A DNA stretch of 64,000 nucleotides. Origin: Altererythrobacter sp. XM-24bin4 (GTDB taxonomy: Bacteria > Pseudomonadota > Alphaproteobacteria > Sphingomonadales > Sphingomonadaceae). The stretch spans positions 1,331,183 through 1,395,182 of the forward strand of contig QCWG01000001.1 in assembly GCA_003149575.1 (NCBI GenBank). Direction: 5' to 3'. Within the stretch, counting starts at the first letter, position 1; each line of letters starts with the position of its first letter. This document shows, in pieces, positions 62,695 to 64,000 of the stretch. The notes below the pieces were generated by a model. It searched no databases. It saw nothing but the letters and a program-made list of their open reading frames with translations, and was not told the origin of the DNA. Both the position numbers and the translations under genes were made by a program.

Positions 62695-63162
62695 ATGTTC
62701 GCAGTCGTGCGCACAGGCGGCAAACAATACCGGGTTGCCGCCGGAGACAAAATTGCAGTCGAAAAACTCGCTGGCGACGCCGGCGACACCGTGACGCTGG
62801 GCGATGTCCTGCTCGCAGGTGAGGGTGACAAGCTTGCTGATGCTTCGAAGGTTTCTGTTTCGGCAGAGATCATCGCTCAAGCGAAGAGCGAGAAGGTTGT
62901 CGTTTTCAAGAAGCGTCGTCGCCATAACTATCGCCGCAAGGCCGGTCACCGCCAGCAGATGACTCTGCTGCGTATCACCGATGTAGGCGAAGGCGCGAAG
63001 AAGGCACCGGCCAAGAAGGCCGCCGCCAAGACTGAAGACGTACCGAAGAAGGCTCCAGCCAAGAAGGCCGCTCCTAAGAAGGAAGCAGCTGAGAAGAAGG
63101 CACCGGCTAAAAAGGCTCCAGCCAAGAAGGCTGCAGCCAAGAAGCCGGCCGCGAAGAAGTAA
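62695..63162 (+). CDS. rplU: 50S ribosomal protein L21 with Lys/Ala/Pro-rich tail
   Basis: 155 residues. The first ~97 form normal L21 ([38 protein letters not shown]). Residues ~101-155 are a tail of repeated AKKAPAKKA-like units, reminiscent of histone H1 tails; ordinary L21 has about 103 residues. Followed by rpmA 12 bases later. Confidence 0.97.
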   Translation: MFAVVRTGGKQYRVAAGDKIAVEKLAGDAGDTVTLGDVLLAGEGDKLADASKVSVSAEIIAQAKSEKVVVFKKRRRHNYRRKAGHRQQMTLLRITDVGEGAKKAPAKKAAAKTEDVPKKAPAKKAAPKKEAAEKKAPAKKAPAKKAAAKKPAAKK

Positions 63163-63174
63163 GGATCAGGACCC

Positions 63175-63444
63175 ATGGCACATAAAAAAGCAGGTGGTTC
63201 ATCACGTAACGGTCGCGATTCAGTCGGCCGTCGCCTTGGTGTGAAGAAGTTCGGCAGCGAAGGCGTTGTTGCAGGCAACATCATCGTGCGTCAGCGCGGC
63301 ACCAAATTCTATCCAGGCAGCAATGTAGGTATGGGCAAAGACCATACCCTATTTGCGCTCGAGAACGGCGTGGTGCGATTCCACAAAGGCAAACTTGGCC
63401 GCAAATACGTGTCAGTGGACGCGATTATGGAAGCAGCCGAATAA
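63175..63444 (+). CDS. rpmA: 50S ribosomal protein L27
   Basis: 89 residues: [20 protein letters not shown], with no N-terminal extension needing cleavage. The N-terminus reaches the peptidyl transferase centre. Standard partner of rplU. Confidence 0.98.
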   Translation: MAHKKAGGSSRNGRDSVGRRLGVKKFGSEGVVAGNIIVRQRGTKFYPGSNVGMGKDHTLFALENGVVRFHKGKLGRKYVSVDAIMEAAE

Positions 63445-63510
63445 CCGGACGTTCCGATAAAGGGATCGTCCACCGGGACGGTCCCAGCCGGATTTAACCA
63501 CCGGCACTCG

Positions 63511-63543
63511 AAGAGGGAGATGGGGCCGACCCGTCTCCCTCTT
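63511..63543 (+). terminator. Terminator of the rplU-rpmA operon
   Basis: AAGAGGGAGA (63511-63520) pairs perfectly with TCTCCCTCTT (63534-63543), 13-base loop, followed by GTCGTTTCTC. It lies 67 bases after rpmA. Confidence 0.75.
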
Positions 63544-63644
63544 GTCGTTTCTCCCTCTCAGACTGGCGAAATCCACTTCGCCGCAATGAATGTGTCACGC
63601 ATTGCTCCTAAACGGGCGGCAGCGGGGCATTGAGGAGAAGGAAG

Positions 63645-64000
63645 ATGTTCCACTGCACCGAAAGGTTGCTCTTGAGACCGGCATGGCCAGAAGATTGGCA
63701 AGCCGTCTATTCCGGAATCGCCGATGAAGGCGTGGTGCGGAACCTTGCGCGGGCGCCATGGCCATACGGCCAGGATGATGCGCGCAGTTTTGTGGAGCTG
63801 CCGGTTGATCCCAGGTTTCCGCGCTTTCTCATCACACGTTCGCGAGATGCCGCCCTGATCGGTTGCATCGGGATCGATATGACGGCCGGTCAGGTTGAAC
63901 TGGGCTATTGGATTGCGCGCCAGCACTGGGGGCGGGGCTATGCCACCGAGGCTGGGCGCGGTGTAATCGAGATTGCTTCAGCTCTTGGCTATAAGACATT
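63645..64000 (+). CDS. GNAT family N-acetyltransferase, N-terminal part (cut by window end)
   Basis: The frame from ATG 63645, with AGGAGAAGGA just upstream, runs off the window after 118 residues. It starts MFHCTERLLLRP, the RimJ/RimL-like beginning, and contains ELGYWIARQHWGRGYATEAGR with the acetyl-CoA pyrophosphate-binding loop (Gly-Arg-Gly-Tyr-Ala). Target unknown. The C-terminal part is outside. Confidence 0.88.
   Translation, partial: MFHCTERLLLRPAWPEDWQAVYSGIADEGVVRNLARAPWPYGQDDARSFVELPVDPRFPRFLITRSRDAALIGCIGIDMTAGQVELGYWIARQHWGRGYATEAGRGVIEIASALGYKT

Noticed and set aside
1-64000. CRISPR arrays, insertion sequences, prophage genes, toxin-antitoxin pairs or defence islands
   Set aside because: Reading through the window showed no regularly spaced repeats, no transposase, integrase or phage structural genes and no known defence genes. 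Apart from small repeats, the region looks like stable core chromosome.

Overview
The window looks like a chromosomal segment from an aerobic, carotenoid-making alphaproteobacterium of the order Sphingomonadales, most likely an Erythrobacteraceae member (Erythrobacter, Qipengyuania or Altererythrobacter type). This rests on the gene content (TonB-dependent receptor, ABA4-like carotenoid protein, carotenoid oxygenase, MpaB-type DUF2236 oxygenase, aa3-type oxidase operon, short-form HisG) and on gene order (infA-maf-RNase E/G-yacG-tRNA-Phe; hisG-hisD-nusB-thiL-hppA; pyrE-pdxJ-acpS-lepB). Genus assignment is inference. No insertion sequence, prophage, CRISPR array, rRNA operon or replication origin was seen.

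Layout. 1-5.4 kb: end of a dGTPase-like gene, an NAD(P)-binding protein, an ABA4-like membrane protein, an acyl-CoA synthetase, a DUF938 methyltransferase, an entericidin lipoprotein and an EamA transporter flanked by a 46-bp imperfect direct repeat. 5.4-11.2 kb: a lone CpaF/TadA ATPase, a second EamA transporter, glmS, a GFA-family protein and a broken EAL-domain gene. 11.2-18.3 kb (minus strand): purC, an M16 peptidase, purS and purQ, preceded by infA-maf-RNase E/G-yacG-tRNA-Phe. 18.5-29.4 kb: a TonB-dependent receptor with a large loop insertion, a flavoprotein, an amino-acid permease, uvrC, a short AT-richer stretch with sphingomonad-type palindromic repeats, a carotenoid oxygenase and TesB. 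29.5-35.1 kb: hisG-hisD-nusB-thiL and the proton-pumping pyrophosphatase. 35.4-44.6 kb: small metabolic and stress genes (hydrolase, SDR, pirin, BolA, J-domain protein, GST, DUF2236), cobS without cobT, a class A penicillin-binding protein and two hotdog thioesterases.

44.8-49.3 kb is a tightly overlapping minus-strand operon, pyrE-pdxJ-small membrane protein-acpS-lepB-DUF3089-ruvX. It faces, across a divergent promoter region, the respiratory operon ctaC-ctaD-ctaB-(42-aa subunit)-ctaG-ctaE-DUF983-surf1 (49.5-55.9 kb), which encodes cytochrome c oxidase with its haem-O synthase, CuB chaperone and SURF1. 56-60.7 kb: thrC, an rRNA methyltransferase, folB, and moaA-moaD-moaE. 60.7-62.5 kb: a perfect FNR box in front of an unknown membrane protein, which converges on an FNR-type oxygen-sensing regulator gene followed upstream by a lipoprotein gene. 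62.6-64 kb: rplU-rpmA with a terminator, and the start of a GNAT acetyltransferase.

Most of the window is housekeeping. Points that merit attention are the FNR box next to the fnr gene, the receptor insertion, the small genes (entericidin, the 42-aa oxidase-operon protein, two possible short ORFs), the EAL pseudogene, the direct repeat around the EamA gene, several leader or intergenic hairpins, and four convergent gene pairs whose stop codons interlock by exactly four bases.
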